Shown: piece after piece, positions 10,882-23,665 of the stretch
How the letters are laid out: every line of letters starts with the position of its first letter
Numbering within the stretch: position 1 is the stretch's first letter
From: Lactifluus volemus
Taxonomy: Eukaryota > Basidiomycota > Agaricomycetes > Russulales > Russulaceae
Direction: 5' to 3'
Assembly (NCBI GenBank): GCA_022376515.1
Contig: WTXI01000155.1
Location: 1-64,000 of the forward strand
DNA length: 64,000 nt
Position numbers and translations under genes: made by a program
The notes under the pieces: model-generated
The model's input: only the letters and a program-made list of their open reading frames with translations
What the model was told of the DNA's origin: nothing
Database searches by the model: none

Positions 10882-13800
10882 TTATTCATTGATATTACAA
10901 TTCCCTGTCCATAACAATTTCGTTTCTCGATCTAACTTTTCCAACCGCTCATCTTCGATTGTCAAATCAACATCAAAACTTTTTTGAAATACCCTGTCAT
11001 TGAAATCGCGCAACAACCGGATCGTGGAACGGCCTGTACTTCGAGACAACGCAACGTAGATATTGAAGATCGACAAAGATCCTGATGGTGGGGACGCGGG
11101 ATCGACTAGGGCATGTGAGATAGTTTGCCCTTGAGATCGATAGTCTGTTAAAGCGTATCCACCGGTGATGGGATATTGAACGCGAGTGACTGTTTTGCGT
11201 CTCATCTTTTTATCTTCACCGATAAATGGCACCGTCATCATATTTGTTATCGGTTCCACAGGGACAACGCATTCTTCGAGGCCGTTTAATTGAGACGCGC
11301 GAGTTCTTGATAGCTTCACCATGATACACAATGGCAAGTTCACTAAATGAACAATTGGTTTGTTGTCGTGTGGCGGCTCATTGGGATCGAGAATGATATC
11401 GACAATTACACCCGGAGCTCCATTCGTAATATCCAAATCGGTCGCAATATTATGTGTGATGATCACCTTCATTCCCTTGGCGAGCTCGATCCTCGCTGGT
11501 AATAGATCTCTTTGATTTGACGATTTTTTGAGATGTTGAGCAACAGAGATTCTTTGTCCTAATGTCAAAGGTGTTTGACCAAAGCTGTCCTTTGCATAGC
11601 ATACGAATAGCTGTTCTCCCGCAGATCGACACCATTTCCGCAAGGAATATTCATTCCAAAGATTACGAACGGCGTGACGAGGGGTGATCAATGGCGCGTT
11701 AGACCATGGTTCAGTATCGAAATCGTCCTTCTGGCTCGGGTTGTTGTAAATTACAAGATCGTGCAACATTTTGATGTCTGTTTCCTGTAGATGCCCCTTT
11801 CGAAGATTACTGAGCATGTTCTTCCACACTGGGTCCTTCACTCGCATCTGTTCTTTTAATATGACGACCGTATTAAACTGTTTGTAAATACTTTGTCCCA
11901 GTTGAGAAGCCTTCAGATCGGTCGGATCATCTTTTGATGTGTAGAGAAATTGTCCTCGATTCTTGGCAACTGGCGGAAACTGGTGTAAATCTCCGCAAAG
12001 AATAACATTCATTCTACCAAAATTATCTTCCTCAGCTTTGTCTGAACCGAGTTTCGCGATCGATATGTTGCGTGATAACATGGCAAGAAACGATTTCGAG
12101 ATCATCGAAAATTCATCGATGATAAGATAACGTTTTGACTTCCAGTACGCTTGCATCTTCATCTTCTTTTCGTTGCTCCATTTGCAATCGTTTCTTTTGG
12201 TTAACCCTACAATGGTATGCGTTGTCTTGCCTCCGATCAATGCTGCAGCAACGCCTGTGTATGCAGCCTTCACAAGAACGTTTTCGACACCTTAAAATAT
12301 ATATAACACATCTTCGTGAGATCACGATGCTGGTATCATCGATGGGAAGAAACGGTTCACCTGCTTTCACAAATGCATCTGTTACAGCATGGATTACTTT
12401 GGATTTCCCTGTTCCACCTTCACCATACAAGATCATTCGTAAGGTCTCAGGATTGTTTCCTGACAAGGTTTTGTGAAGGTGATCGGTGATGATATCATAT
12501 GCGCGACGTTGACACTCGTTCAAATCGTCTGGTTGTAATGAAGAGTTTTCGACTTCTGGTCCTAGCAATGAAACATCGCCCTTCAATCGTACACTTGGAG
12601 ATTCATCGTCTCGTGTTGATTCCAATGCGTTGACATCGCCTTCGTGATACGTGGGATTTGCCATCGCGTTATCATCCAACTCGATCAATTCTCCCGTGTC
12701 ACGGTTCTGTTTGCGAATGTCGTTCTCCATTTGAGCCTTCCATTCATTCAATTGCTTGATGTCGATTGCTTGAGCATTCCGTGCACATTTATTTCGATCG
12801 ACATTCCAGTTCATCTTTGAAGATTCGAAAGAAAATACACCGACGTTTTTTGCGATTTCAATAGCCACATTGCCGTGCAGTTGCTCTCGATAAGAAAATT
12901 GTTCCGCTAGCAATTTTTCCAACCGCTTCTTCATCTCGATTTCACTTTCTTGAACAGTTTCTGATTCTGGATGAAATGTTACATCTTCGCCGTCTTGAAA
13001 CCTGTCCACTGCCATGTCGATCTCATCGAGCGATCCTCCATCCAACGTGATATTTTGCGATCGTTCTTGTTCAATTTGACTCCTCTGTTTCGCCGCACTT
13101 GTCTCGCACTCATGGAAGTATTGAATCCCCGATATGATACCTTTGACATCTTCTGTTGTTGAGACAATGAATGATTGAAATGCAGAACTCCATGACTCGT
13201 CTTCCTCTTTCAAATCATTGGCTATGCTTCTCCATGGCTTCAACAGAGTCAATATACATGCATAATAAAAATCTTGAAGTTCTGGATCATCTTGACGAGG
13301 AAAATAACGACCGACAAAGCTTGGGAGATTTCTGTGACCTGGCTGACGAAGGACGCGGTGTTGGGTATCGAACTTGGGATGCCGTTCTAAATATTGAATG
13401 CGGTCGTGTCTGGGCCTTCCACGATGTTGTCGGGATTGAATCTCTGAGTCTAGATACGCTCCGGGTCGATTTCTATCATTCATTTTCTCTTCATACGTGT
13501 CCACGAAGAACCTTAGAACATTATATTGTACCAACGGTTCTCCTCTGTATATGTAATCGACGATTTGACTTCTCGCAAATAGATGGCCGTTGTGATGTTT
13601 GCCAGCAACGTCCAACTGTACATGTTCGATGGATGTCTTCACCAAATAAATTTGGCTGATCAGAGATTTCGTCGACCTGGATAGATCTACAGACTTACCT
13701 GAGCTACTTCTGACTCCGAATCTGCCGGCGCCGATGCCGTGTTTGATACAAAAGAATTGTCCGCACTGAAATACTGATGAGACATTACCTCGGAAGCAGT

Positions 13801-16800
13801 GAAATATGAGACACGAACGATGCTTGGGAACGTAACGTTGGAAACGCCCGAAGAATTTCGGTCACGAAGGATGTCCAGTATATGGGAGTGTACGTGTGGG
13901 ATCGGTAAACGTCTCCCCATCCCATCAAGTATGAAATTACCATCGGTGCTGCCAATTCTTGCTCTCGATTTATAGCTTGAACCAAACGAAAAACGAGAAG
14001 TCGAGAGTTCTCTTTTATTTGAGAAAGGTATTGAGATATGGGATTCTTTTGATGGTAATTGAACCCTTTTGCGAGGACGGCCGCGAGATTGTAGGACTGC
14101 CCTTGTTTCTTCGCAGCGTAAGTAGTCACGTAGTATGTTATATTTTTGGTGTCCCCTCCATTCGTAAGAAGCTTTATATCATTGTTGCACCGAGCATTCA
14201 CGAGAATTCCGGGATTCCACCCGTTGACGTAGCCATATGACCGCTTCAAGCCCCATTGTCCTGATTCAAGTACAAAGTCTTCTTTAGCACATGGAAAAGG
14301 TGCTCCACGTTTACATCGAATCTTCCCTTCGTGATTGACAACCAAACATCGCCTGACCTTGCACACGTGGATTTGTTCTGCTCTGGCCAACGCTAACTCG
14401 TCTGATTTCAACAATGACTGATAATTGGAAAGGTTTGGATCCGGTGGGCGTTTACACATAATATCCTTGTCAACAGGTATCGCGTGAACGGACTCCGCTG
14501 AATCGAGTCCAGGCAAATATGCGCGAATGTTTGTTTGAATATATTTCACCACGCGCTGTCGAAAACTGTCCGTTTTGAGCAATTCTTGAATGACTTCGGT
14601 CCTTGGACTATCGCACAGCCACAGAATCAGATGAAGGTGAAGGGTGCCACGACCTTGACTCTCGACAAGGCCGAAATAAGCCGCGATGCGTCCGAGGATC
14701 CCAATCCCACTTTTTACTCGATTTCCCTCGACTTTGACTTGTAGTAATGTTTCGAATATAGTCCGAATCATAAAGTGAAAGAATTTGGCTGCTGCGTAAG
14801 GATCATTGGCGATGTTCTCTGCTCGATGCTGCGGATCTACTGTCGATGCCAGATGATTGAGATCGATCTTCTCGCCTGCAAAAACTTGCGCTATCGGACT
14901 GTTGATATCGGATGGATTTATTGTGATCCACAAAGAAGGTGGACCAAGGGAAATACAGGTCGACCATATCTGTCCACGCATTTGGTATCGATTTTCATTG
15001 GATCCAATTACATGGACGAGAGCTCCTTGCACGGTTTTGCGAAGCAACCGAACAGCTGGATCACTTATGGGAATGTTTCGCTCTTCTTCTTTCTGTGCCA
15101 ATGCCAATTTTTCGCTCGTAATTGTTTGAATGACACTCGCATCACGTTCGAAAGAATGTTTGTTCATTTTTAATCGAGCGGTGAGTAACGCTTCTCTTCG
15201 TTGCAAAATCCCGAACACGAAAAACGGGAACGTTTCGTGCTTTCGAAATCGTCGATCAAAATACTGCATTGCCCACTTGATGTGAACTTTGAAGTCGATT
15301 GGAACAGGTCTCTTTGCCTCGATCCCCCCACGTCCGTATGGATACAAACACGGATAAGCCTTCTCAAAGATATTCGAATCGACCACTCCACCGCGTGTCC
15401 CTGTTGGATCGGGAAAGTCCGAAACAGCTTGACAACCGTGGCGAATAGCGTAAGGTCCCTCCCGGTTTTCATTCCACAAGTTCATCAACGCTCGGACCGT
15501 GGTTTCGTTTGCTGTGATTTTCGTCATATCCACGTCCATTAATCCGTTTGTTGTTAAAGGTATGACATCTCCGCACACTGAAAAAAAATTGACTCGTTGA
15601 GCTTACTATTAGCAGCGCTGAAAATTGCTATCTCGCACCGTCTGTCTGTTCAACATTTTCATCGTCCGTGTCTTCATCCAAATCGTCCTCCAAGTTCTCG
15701 CTCGCATCGATTCCGTTATCTAACCGAATCAAAAATTAGTTGTTGACAACCAACGACTTTCAAGTCATTCAATTACCTTCGAGTTGGCCTTCGTTGTCGT
15801 CACAATGACTCGGAACATATGGTGAGCTTTCCTCTTCGACAATTGCTTCATCGGGACTATGTCTCATTGTAGATGCTATTTCGAGAGGGATGCCATCTTC
15901 TGGTAAAGCTGCCAATCGTTCGGAATCAATTTCGATGTCGCCGTAATACTTCTGATTGTTTCGCTTCAACCATGTCAGGGCGTCCTTCACAACCCGACGG
16001 CGGACTCGAAATAATGAGTGAACTCTGCGTAAGGACAGTTTCCGTCTTCCAATAAATGTTACGACGATGACTGATGACAAGATTTCCATAGGCCTTGGCA
16101 TGAGATTACCGTCCAGCATCGATGACATCCTGTCCAAATTGAGCTCGTATGTGCAAACTGTTCCTCGCATTCCTCGTTGTAATGTCTTTTGATCTTGCTG
16201 ATACCATGTTTTGTTACTCAACTTGTAGACGAACACACGAGGATACAACAGCGCGATGAGCATCTGTTCAGGAACTGTCAACTGTGACAGTTCCCAGGGG
16301 ATTGGTCCAACCCATAGATTATTTGCGAGAGAATGTCGAGGAGGAAGGTTCGACGTTTTTGACAACTCTTTAATACATTCTCCGCAAATGCTGACGAGGA
16401 CATTATCAGCTTCTACCTTCACTCCGGATGGTTCAAGAAGGCAGCCGGAATATAGACTGTGGGCTTCGTGAACCTCGACTGGCCACAAACGATGAACGTT
16501 TGGTATGTCTCGTAAATTCAACTCCGTGAGTTCCGTTTGTGCTATATTGACTTCTCTTGCACAAACCCCGCAGGTTTTCACAACCAGCGACGGGACGTCT
16601 GTAGCCAGATAAAATTCCCGATAACATTCTTGTGTCTGTTCGTCTCCCGGAAGTTCCATGAACTTCGTTTCGTTGCCCAGCGGTTCGATAGGTCCGCCGG
16701 TCGTTGTTCCTTGGTTCTTGTCCGGGTCTTGTTGAACTCGACGCTTCGTCCGCCTCTCCAACTCAATGTCCTCGTCGTTGCGTTTTCTCTTTCGTGTTTT

Positions 16801-17028
16801 GGGACTTGACGTGACGTCCGCATCAAGATGAAGGTACCTTTGAGCGGCGTCATACAACGCTTGTAAAGTTGAAGGTGGGGCCGTTTTTAACAATGCCTCC
16901 ACGAGGCTCGATTTACGTCGAGAACTGACATTCAAATGAACGTCAGGAAGAAACTCTCGGATGAGAGTTTGCAACTGCGAAAATGTGAGCAGAGATAGCT
17001 CGCATTGACGATGATCATTGGCTGTCAT
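10882..17028 (-). CDS. Helitron Rep-helicase transposase
   Basis: Helitron transposases nick and replicate single strands through a Rep HUH nuclease and unwind DNA with a PIF1-like helicase. I splice five exons: 17028-15777, 15719-15639, 15577-13789, 13676-12361 and 12290-10882. The introns are 57, 61, 112 and 70 bases, all GT-AG, and the total is 5,847 bases (1,948 residues). Order of parts: an SAP-like stretch near residues 12-50; basic clusters; DUF6570 (about 150-290, with CGVCAR and ICGEC cysteine pairs); the Helitron Rep domain with the HUH-type motif LHLHLILW near 757 and the paired tyrosines YVTTY near 924; then the helicase with Walker A GEGGTGKSK near 1458, Walker B LIIDEFSM near 1535, GDLHQFPPVA, and the C-terminal YVALSRS motif. 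No stop or frameshift remains after splicing, so the gene looks intact and possibly active. A gene on the other strand starts about 880 bases upstream. Confidence 0.9.
10882..17028 (-). mobile_element. Helitron, minimum extent (ends not located)
   Basis: The intact Rep-helicase gene makes this an autonomous-type Helitron. Helitrons insert between A and T, start with TC and end with a hairpin plus CTRR. Because the gene is on the minus strand, the 5' end should lie above 17.0 kb and the 3' end below 10.9 kb. I could not identify either end by eye. The interval given is only the transposase gene. The divergent gene at 17911-19103 may belong to the element. Confidence 0.75.
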
Positions 17029-17910
17029 GATGGTTATCGTCTCTCTCTTGGTTCGTCTCGCACTGTCTAATTTTCACTGAGCTGATTCCATTCATGTCAA
17101 GTAAATGACAAATGCGACGGAGTAAAGACAATGTCGATGACATATTCCCCTGACCGGCCGCTCGAATTAATGAACGGACATCAACGGAGGCAACTCGTTC
17201 CAGGGAGCTTCCACGTCTTGCTGCGCCACATGCTCCGAACTTTTTGCAACTAAAACCTACCTCTTTAACTGAAGAACCCATTTCTATGACCCGAAACCAC
17301 AGTCTCGTGAGCCCCGCCAAAACTTTCGGGGGCGTTGTAAAATTGTACTAAAGTCGTACGTGACGTCATTTGAATCCCGCCTCCGCAACATGTGACTACC
17401 ATCGAGAACAGACAGAAGAACGAGCAGACGAACGCGGCATTGAATATCGCTGTTCACGGTGTCAACAAATACAACAAATATGTTGTTGGCATCCTGGTCA
17501 CCCTGCTCTGTTATGTCTCCTCTCACTTTCCCGTTCTGACCTACATCATTTACTTCAATTTAGAACCGACCAAGTTGTCCTTTCGATACACGCTAAATAC
17601 GGATCATGGACAGAAGAGGTACGGCGTTAACTCCGTAACCTCAACTTTAGCTCTACAACTAACCAATAATGGCCCCAGAGCGAACACGTGTTACGAAATA
17701 GCAATAACTTCGCCGTGGACAATTCAAATCCCCGTGTATACGCTCCCTTATACAGGTGAACAATAAAAAAGCATAGGACGTAATAACTGGTAAGAACCCT
17801 CGCTGAAATGATAAAAAGACTTGACCGACGTCGATTATTTCCCCAGCCCGCTCACTTCGTTTTTCCCAACTCACAACAACGTCCACTTTGCTTTCACTCT
17901 TACGTCGCTC
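17029..17910. other. divergent spacer between Helitron gene and accessory gene
   Basis: About 880 bases separate two genes read outward, so both promoters probably lie here. An open frame at 17392-17766 (plus) has no recognisable domain, and I do not call it. No clear TATA box stands out. Confidence 0.4.
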
Positions 17911-19103
17911 ATGGATCCATCCACCTCCTCGAATGCTTCCTCTTCCCGTTCACCTACTCTCGATCACGTCTCTGTTCGTCGCCCCGAAACCGAAGACTTG
18001 TCGACTTGTGCCGTCGATCTCGTAAACACTCTGAGGGAAAACTCACTCGACCTTGCCAACAACGAAATATTGTCACAGCTCGACTGGGTCCAATCGGGCC
18101 GATCATCTACGTCCATGTTGGTCATCAATCACAGAGATGACGAAGACGAACTGTACAAACCCGCGATATTAGAATTTGTTGGTGAGATCAGTCCCGCGAG
18201 TTTCTGGCTGTATGCCTGTGGAGGGTGGAACGGAGATAGAGGTCCTATGGGCTCTTGGTCAAAACCATGCCCCTTTGAAAAGGCCAGGTCAAGAGCTCAT
18301 ATTCGCCGCTCATCCTTCCCCTTCTATGCCAGGTTCTGGACCCCAACTGTTGATAATCTCAAGAAAATTGTCCAACTTGCAGTTGCTCGTGTGAACAGCT
18401 CGCGCGAGAAGACAATTGATTACAACGTTGTTTATGGCAACGAAATTAGGATCCGTCACTCGGTTTTCTTTGTGAGTAAAACTTTATCTCATGAAGACTA
18501 CGACAAACTAATAAATAAACTGCTGCGCATAAACAGAAAAACGAGGATTCGATCCTGACATCCACAGAAACAGGCGGCGATTTGGACAACGACAACAACG
18601 AATCGACCTCAACGCAACCCGATACAGGTACGTTTTAAAAACCGTCGTTCCGTCGTTCGTTCTCACAAACTAACTCAGAAACGGAAACCATCCCGGACCC
18701 GCATTTTGCGACGGAAAATATGCCCTGCAAATACGAGGTCGCTGCGAGAGAACTAGAACGCATCGTCGAAGAGGGTAAATACTCTTTCAACCCTCTTGTC
18801 GCATTGGACAACAGACGAAGGCTGATTTTGCCCACAATGTACGAACATGAGTTGTCCGGTGCGACGGTCATCGTTCGAATTTCTCTCACCTGCGATGCAT
18901 TCAAAAAGGGTTTGCAATTTTATGCGGAAATCGAATCGATCAACGTCATCTGCCCCCCAAAGTTATTGGTCTCACTCCCACCTTCCGCGTCTCCGTCCAG
19001 GAAACGCAAGCGCGACCTCGCGTCTTTGCTGGCCACGGAACTCAACAAGAAAAGGCGATCGGGCTTCGACGGCGACGATGACGAGTGCCCTCCTGTGGCC
19101 TAG
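17911..19103 (+). CDS. unrecognised nuclear-type protein next to the Helitron gene
   Basis: I do not recognise the family. Three exons (17911-18471, 18537-18627, 18679-19103) join through introns of 65 and 51 bases with GTGAGT and GTACGT donors, giving 358 residues. I start at MDPSTSSNAS rather than the in-frame upstream ATG at 17821 because the sequence after it looks coding. An N-terminal folded-looking part (to about residue 187, ending RHSVFF) is followed by an acidic linker rich in Asp, Asn, Thr and Glu encoded by the small middle exon. A second folded-looking part follows, and then a tail with two basic clusters, RKRKRD and KKRR, spaced like a bipartite nuclear localisation signal. It is read away from the Helitron transposase gene. 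It may be a second Helitron gene, a captured host gene or an unrelated neighbour; the sequence alone does not decide. Confidence 0.7.
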
Positions 19104-19720
19104 TTCCTTTTGGACGAGACGGACTCCGTCACATTGTCACATTGACCTGTTCCATAGCTGAGTCTTTCCCTTTTGAATACGGACAGCCCTGTTTCAACTT
19201 ATGTCCCTGTCCTCCCCATATTGCTCTCGTACTGTCACATAGCAGCTTGATCTGTTCATATCTTCTCCATCTCGTGTATCCCGCTCGATCTCGTTATTCC
19301 CACTTGATCTTTTATGTTTGCTTCGTTCCTGCTTTCTGTTTTGCCTGATCTCACCTTATGATTTCTGATCGCGTCGCCATCGTTCAGTTAAAAAAACGAA
19401 AAAAGGAACTATTATGAAATAGGATATCTATGTATATAATTTGTCATTGTTTGTAATACCAGATTTGTGTAAATTGTATTTGTATTGGAAAATGTCTCAG
19501 AGGGGTGAAGACCCGGTGACAAGCCAAGCGAGCAAGGTTCCCGATGACAAAGTCGTCGTTTCTAGTGTGTTGTGAACTTGTGATTCATCGAAGTGGGATA
19601 GAGCGTTCCGTGTATACCATATCTGGAAGAGTTACGATGCAGGGTCATCTAATGTAAGGGTCGTCGGGATACGTAAATCAGTCTCCAATACAATCATCGA
19701 ATAAGCGAGAAGCGTGGACG
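19104..19720. other. spacer with pyrimidine-rich then A/T-rich DNA
   Basis: This is the 3' flank of the accessory gene, CT-rich to about 19.37 kb, then A-rich around 19.39-19.47 kb with poly(A)-signal-like AATAAT-type words. No gene is seen. If the accessory gene belongs to the Helitron, the element's 5' end would be expected in or beyond this stretch. Confidence 0.4.
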
Positions 19721-20963
19721 CTAGAGGCCCGGCATTCTAGACTCCAATCCCAGCATGGCTTTGACAGCATCCTCGAATGCTTCTTGCCACCCCCTGTAGC
19801 GCTCGATTCCCAGTATCTCTCTCGCGTTCCTCATCTCGAACTGCGCGTATGTCCTTGGGCGTGACCCTGCCTGGCCAGCAGGACTCGGAAGGCGTCCTCT
19901 GATCTCGGGCATCGCCTGGGCGAGGTATGCGGTGACTTCGGGCCACAGCACATAGCCGGCAACGAGGAGCACGCGCTTGCGCCGCGGCGGATTGGGCGTG
20001 CCAACGCGGAGCGCCGCCACATGCGCTCGCGCGACGTCTGCGACGTGTACATAGTTCGGTGAATAGGGTGGACCGTTCGGGATCGTCGGCCGGCCGGGGG
20101 GGCCGTGAAGGAGCTCATTGATCCAGGCGAACGTGCCAAAACGATGTTGATCGATTACCTGTCCACGACCATAAGGCCCAAATGGGAATCCGTGAAGGAC
20201 TGCGTGGTGAAGTCAGAGAGTCGTGGAGACCTAAGAGTCGGGGAGGGGTAAACGTGCTGGATGTCACGTCGATGTCCGGATTGACATCAGCAAATCTCCA
20301 GAGCTCGCGTTCTGCGATGACTTGAGCGGCAGTATGTAGGCACCAAGGGTGTAGTCCGAGCGTATTGAGGTCGTCTGCCGTCTGAGAGTTCCAATCTAGG
20401 AGAAGAGGTTGGCAGAAGCTCAGGTCATCCGTTGATTAACTTACCGTCCTCGGTGACGACAATGGGATTCCAAGAATCGTTGGGGTGGAGTACATTCGCA
20501 AAGAAGCTTGTGTGTACAATCTTCCTCACGTTGGCTGCACGCGCGTGTCTGAGAAGATGTATTGTTCCGGTACTGGCTGACTGAACGATGGATTTGGCTT
20601 TCTCCGTAATCTGGCCCTTCACGGGCGGTAAGCTCGCTTGAATGAGAGTACCGACGCCTATCATACAAGTGAGCGGATTCTAGGTAAGTCGAGTGCATAA
20701 CAGACCTCTGAACACATCCGCCAAGTTGTCATGATTGAGATCTGCAACACCCACCGCTTCAAATCTGTCCCGGTATTCCAAATACGCAATGCGAAGTGTG
20801 AAAACCCTCTCAGGATGTGCTATGCTAAGTGTCGCGGAGACTAAGATGCTTCGACCGGGGTGGTAGACAGTACTCACCCTCGTACCCTATAGCCAGCTCG
20901 TAGCAACTGCTCGACAATGTGTGAACCTGTATATCCGGACGCCTCTGTGACCTTCAAGGTGGG
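19721..20963 (-). pseudogene. NAD-dependent epimerase/dehydratase-like reductase, decayed
   Basis: The order of conserved blocks is that of extended short-chain dehydrogenases of the dihydroflavonol-reductase type: SGYTGSHIVEQLLRAGYRV near 20.93 kb, VKGQITEKAKSIVQSA near 20.62 kb, PYSPNYVHVADVARAHVAAL near 20.03 kb, and an end matching family C-termini. Several exons with short introns are implied. Signs of decay: the first glycine of the TGxxGxxG nucleotide-binding motif reads Glu (TEASGYTG); the catalytic Tyr and Lys positions (expected YTAAK) read HTAAQ near 20.33 kb; the expected HVASP after LI is altered; and no in-frame ATG precedes the first exon, with a TGA just upstream. It is most likely a dead gene, although loss of the first exon to another location cannot be excluded. 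Confidence 0.65.
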
Positions 20964-23592
20964 ACGCAATCAACGATCTTGAATGAGGAGCCAATGTGCA
21001 ACGAACACGTGAGACCCACAAGGACAATATCTGCCATCGATATCTTGGCCTATTACTAGGGTATTTTTCTGGCTTTGTTGTAGGTGCAAATTAATGCATG
21101 ATACACTTAGTGGACGTACTTTGTATTCCAAGAAGTATGACCAAGATCGAGGACGATAGAAAGTGCAAGCAAGTGGAAGGGTGAATATGAGCAAAGGGAA
21201 GTTATAGGATAGCAAGGCGCTTGCTTGAAACTTTAGCTCGACGTAGCCATTTGCAGCATTTAATAATAAATCGGGGGGAGTTTGGCCCAGGAAAGCCATG
21301 GCAATATGACTAAGCAGAGCAACAATGACAGCGCAGCATCGCTGCAGCGCGAATCCCTTCCGGGCACTTGACCCGAGACCATGCCCGAGGGCTGCCTCCA
21401 GAGGGTGATTCACCCCAAGAATATCAAGGGCGAAACTTCTGCTTCTTTTGACAGAGTTGCACGGCGCTCTGGCAGAACTAATCGAGAAAACAAAGCCTCA
21501 CTTCCCAAACGTAAGCCTCTGGTGCAACGAGGGCCATCAGGTTCAACTGCCGAAGTCATAATAGCCGAAATTGTGACAGTACTCCACCAGTGAAATACCA
21601 TTGCGGCGTGCCCCAGAGTTGCTGGCTGGTTATCGGATGTCAAGCGGTTTATCTGGTGATCGTTTCTGCTGAAGACTGAGCTGAGGTACCACCTCTCCCC
21701 AACCGTACTAAGTTAATGTACCGCCTTGCCCCGACAGGGTTATGGTTACTAGTATGACGTATCGCTCAGCGACTCCGACACCCTTGGACCTTCAGTCGAT
21801 GTCGACCATGATGATATTCCTCACCCAACTGACACCGTTTCTCCACTATCTGTCAGTAAATGAAAGAGAATGTCAAACCTCTCCTCACACTGGTAAGGAG
21901 CGAACCTGGGTGACAAACCCTCCCGGCTCATGCCAAAAGTACGAGTTACACCTCGCAACGGCAAATGCCTTGACGTCTACTACAGGCATATTCGCCTAGA
22001 TTTCATTCCAGCTTTTCAAGCCCACCATCCCGGCTAGGAGACGTCATCTCGGACACACGTTGATGATGGAGCGGTACCCCCTTCAAGTTCCCGGTTTATC
22101 TTTTACCTCTCTCGACACAAACAAAGCCCTTCCGTAGCGCCCTCCGCTTTCCGCGCGGGACATCCACAGCCCGACACCAGTGGTCCGATACAACTGAAGC
22201 GAGTAATTTAGTGCGCCATTTTTTCCTGACATCCATCTCCTTCCCGAGCATGTATCCGGCCGCGAAAGCAGCGAAGAAAGAGTGCTGGAAGCCAGCAAAC
22301 TCTCGCTGAAAAAGACCTCACAATGCCCGATCGCGAGGCAGTCAGCGCTCGTCGCGTGCCTGTCAGCAGGCTTACGGCGCTACGAGTCGTTCTCACATTA
22401 TTCACCAGGAGTGATAATATGTGCCCTGATCTCCTCCGGTATTATACCCCCCGGTGGCCCCATGATAGGGAATGTGATGAGTCATGCGACTCATGCCCGA
22501 GGGACTGCCCGAGGCATGATCAGCGTTGATTCACATATCGATCATTCAGTCTCAGGCTCTGCCAGCCTTCGTGCGACTCGCCGCGCCCTGTTATTCCACG
22601 CGCAAGGGTTCGACATCAAACACTGGCAGGTATCCGTGCGTGAAACCACGATTTTGTTCACCAAAAGTGGCTAGAGTGCACGGAACCATGATTGGAAGTT
22701 TTGGCGGCGGACGCGGCGGACAAAGGAGCAGATAGCCACGACCCTGAACTATTATCACGACCCTGAGCTATCGAGAAACACGAGGTGGAAGGTTTATCCG
22801 GACAAAGGACTGTTAGCGAAATGAAGAAATGGATGGAAGGAAAAGGATGGCTCTACTAGAGGTTCGAGAGCAGTCACCCCGCTGACCGTCACCTTGGAGC
22901 ATCGCGTCGACCCTGCTGCCAGTGCATCTGTTACCTTCGGTGCTCTGACGATGGTCTTGGACTGTGACACCAAGTCTTACCCTCGACCTTTCAAGTTTTG
23001 TGTTCCGCTAAGCGACCTTGGCTACGCTCCTCATTTACGCCTCGGGCTCGGCGCCTTGCTGCCCCGCATATCGCGCTTACCTACCTTCGAAGCTCCGATA
23101 CAGTACCCGGGTACTTGCCTCACCTTTCTTGGTTTCCTTAATAATCCTAGCCTGCTTTGTATCTGCTTCTGCTCCTCCCTTGTTAAATTTTTTTTCATCA
23201 ATGCCATTTTGGCTCTACCTACTCCACGTATGCCGCGTCCCGTTTCAACCCATGCATTCCTTCCTCTTCTACGAGGTGAGCCCCAATCACCCATGATGAC
23301 CGACTAAGGATGCATGTGGTACCCACGTTTTACTCCACCACTGGCACTCCTTTCTCCTCGATTCTACATCGTAGTCACCTCTTACATTTTCTCTCCCAAG
23401 ATGGGTTCGTACAGTTACCCAGGCCTTTATGTTCGCAAGGTAGTAGGGAACATATACAATCACTGCCCTTATGCCCTCTGAATCTCCCCCGTTTTGTGCC
23501 CTTCAACGTGTCAGGAGCCGTCATGAGGCTGTTCGCGTTTCAGTGCTCGCTTGGAAATTATCCTCTTTCCGGTGGAGTTTACGAACCAATGA

Positions 23593-23665
23593 CAAGTCGG
23601 GTCAAAGCATAAATGAGAGACGGGTCAAAGCATAAACGAAAGACGGGTCAAAGCATAAATGAAAG
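23593..23665. repeat. three-unit minisatellite of about 23 bp
   Basis: The word CGGGTCAAAGCATAAA recurs three times at 23-24-base spacing, each time followed by a GAGAGA or GAAAGA-like tail. The units differ by one or two bases. It lies in a gene-free stretch. Confidence 0.8.

Noticed and set aside
13171..13659. Plus-strand open frame of 162 codons
   Set aside because: It is the reverse strand of the Helitron helicase exon, whose minus-strand reading has the family motifs.
17392..17766. Plus-strand open frame of 124 codons between the two divergent genes
   Set aside because: It has no motif, lies where both promoters should be, and its composition is AT-rich without protein-like pattern.
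22400..22550. Hydrophobic frame with IIPPGGP, slightly like a transporter loop
   Set aside because: Too short and isolated; no other transporter segments are found on either side.
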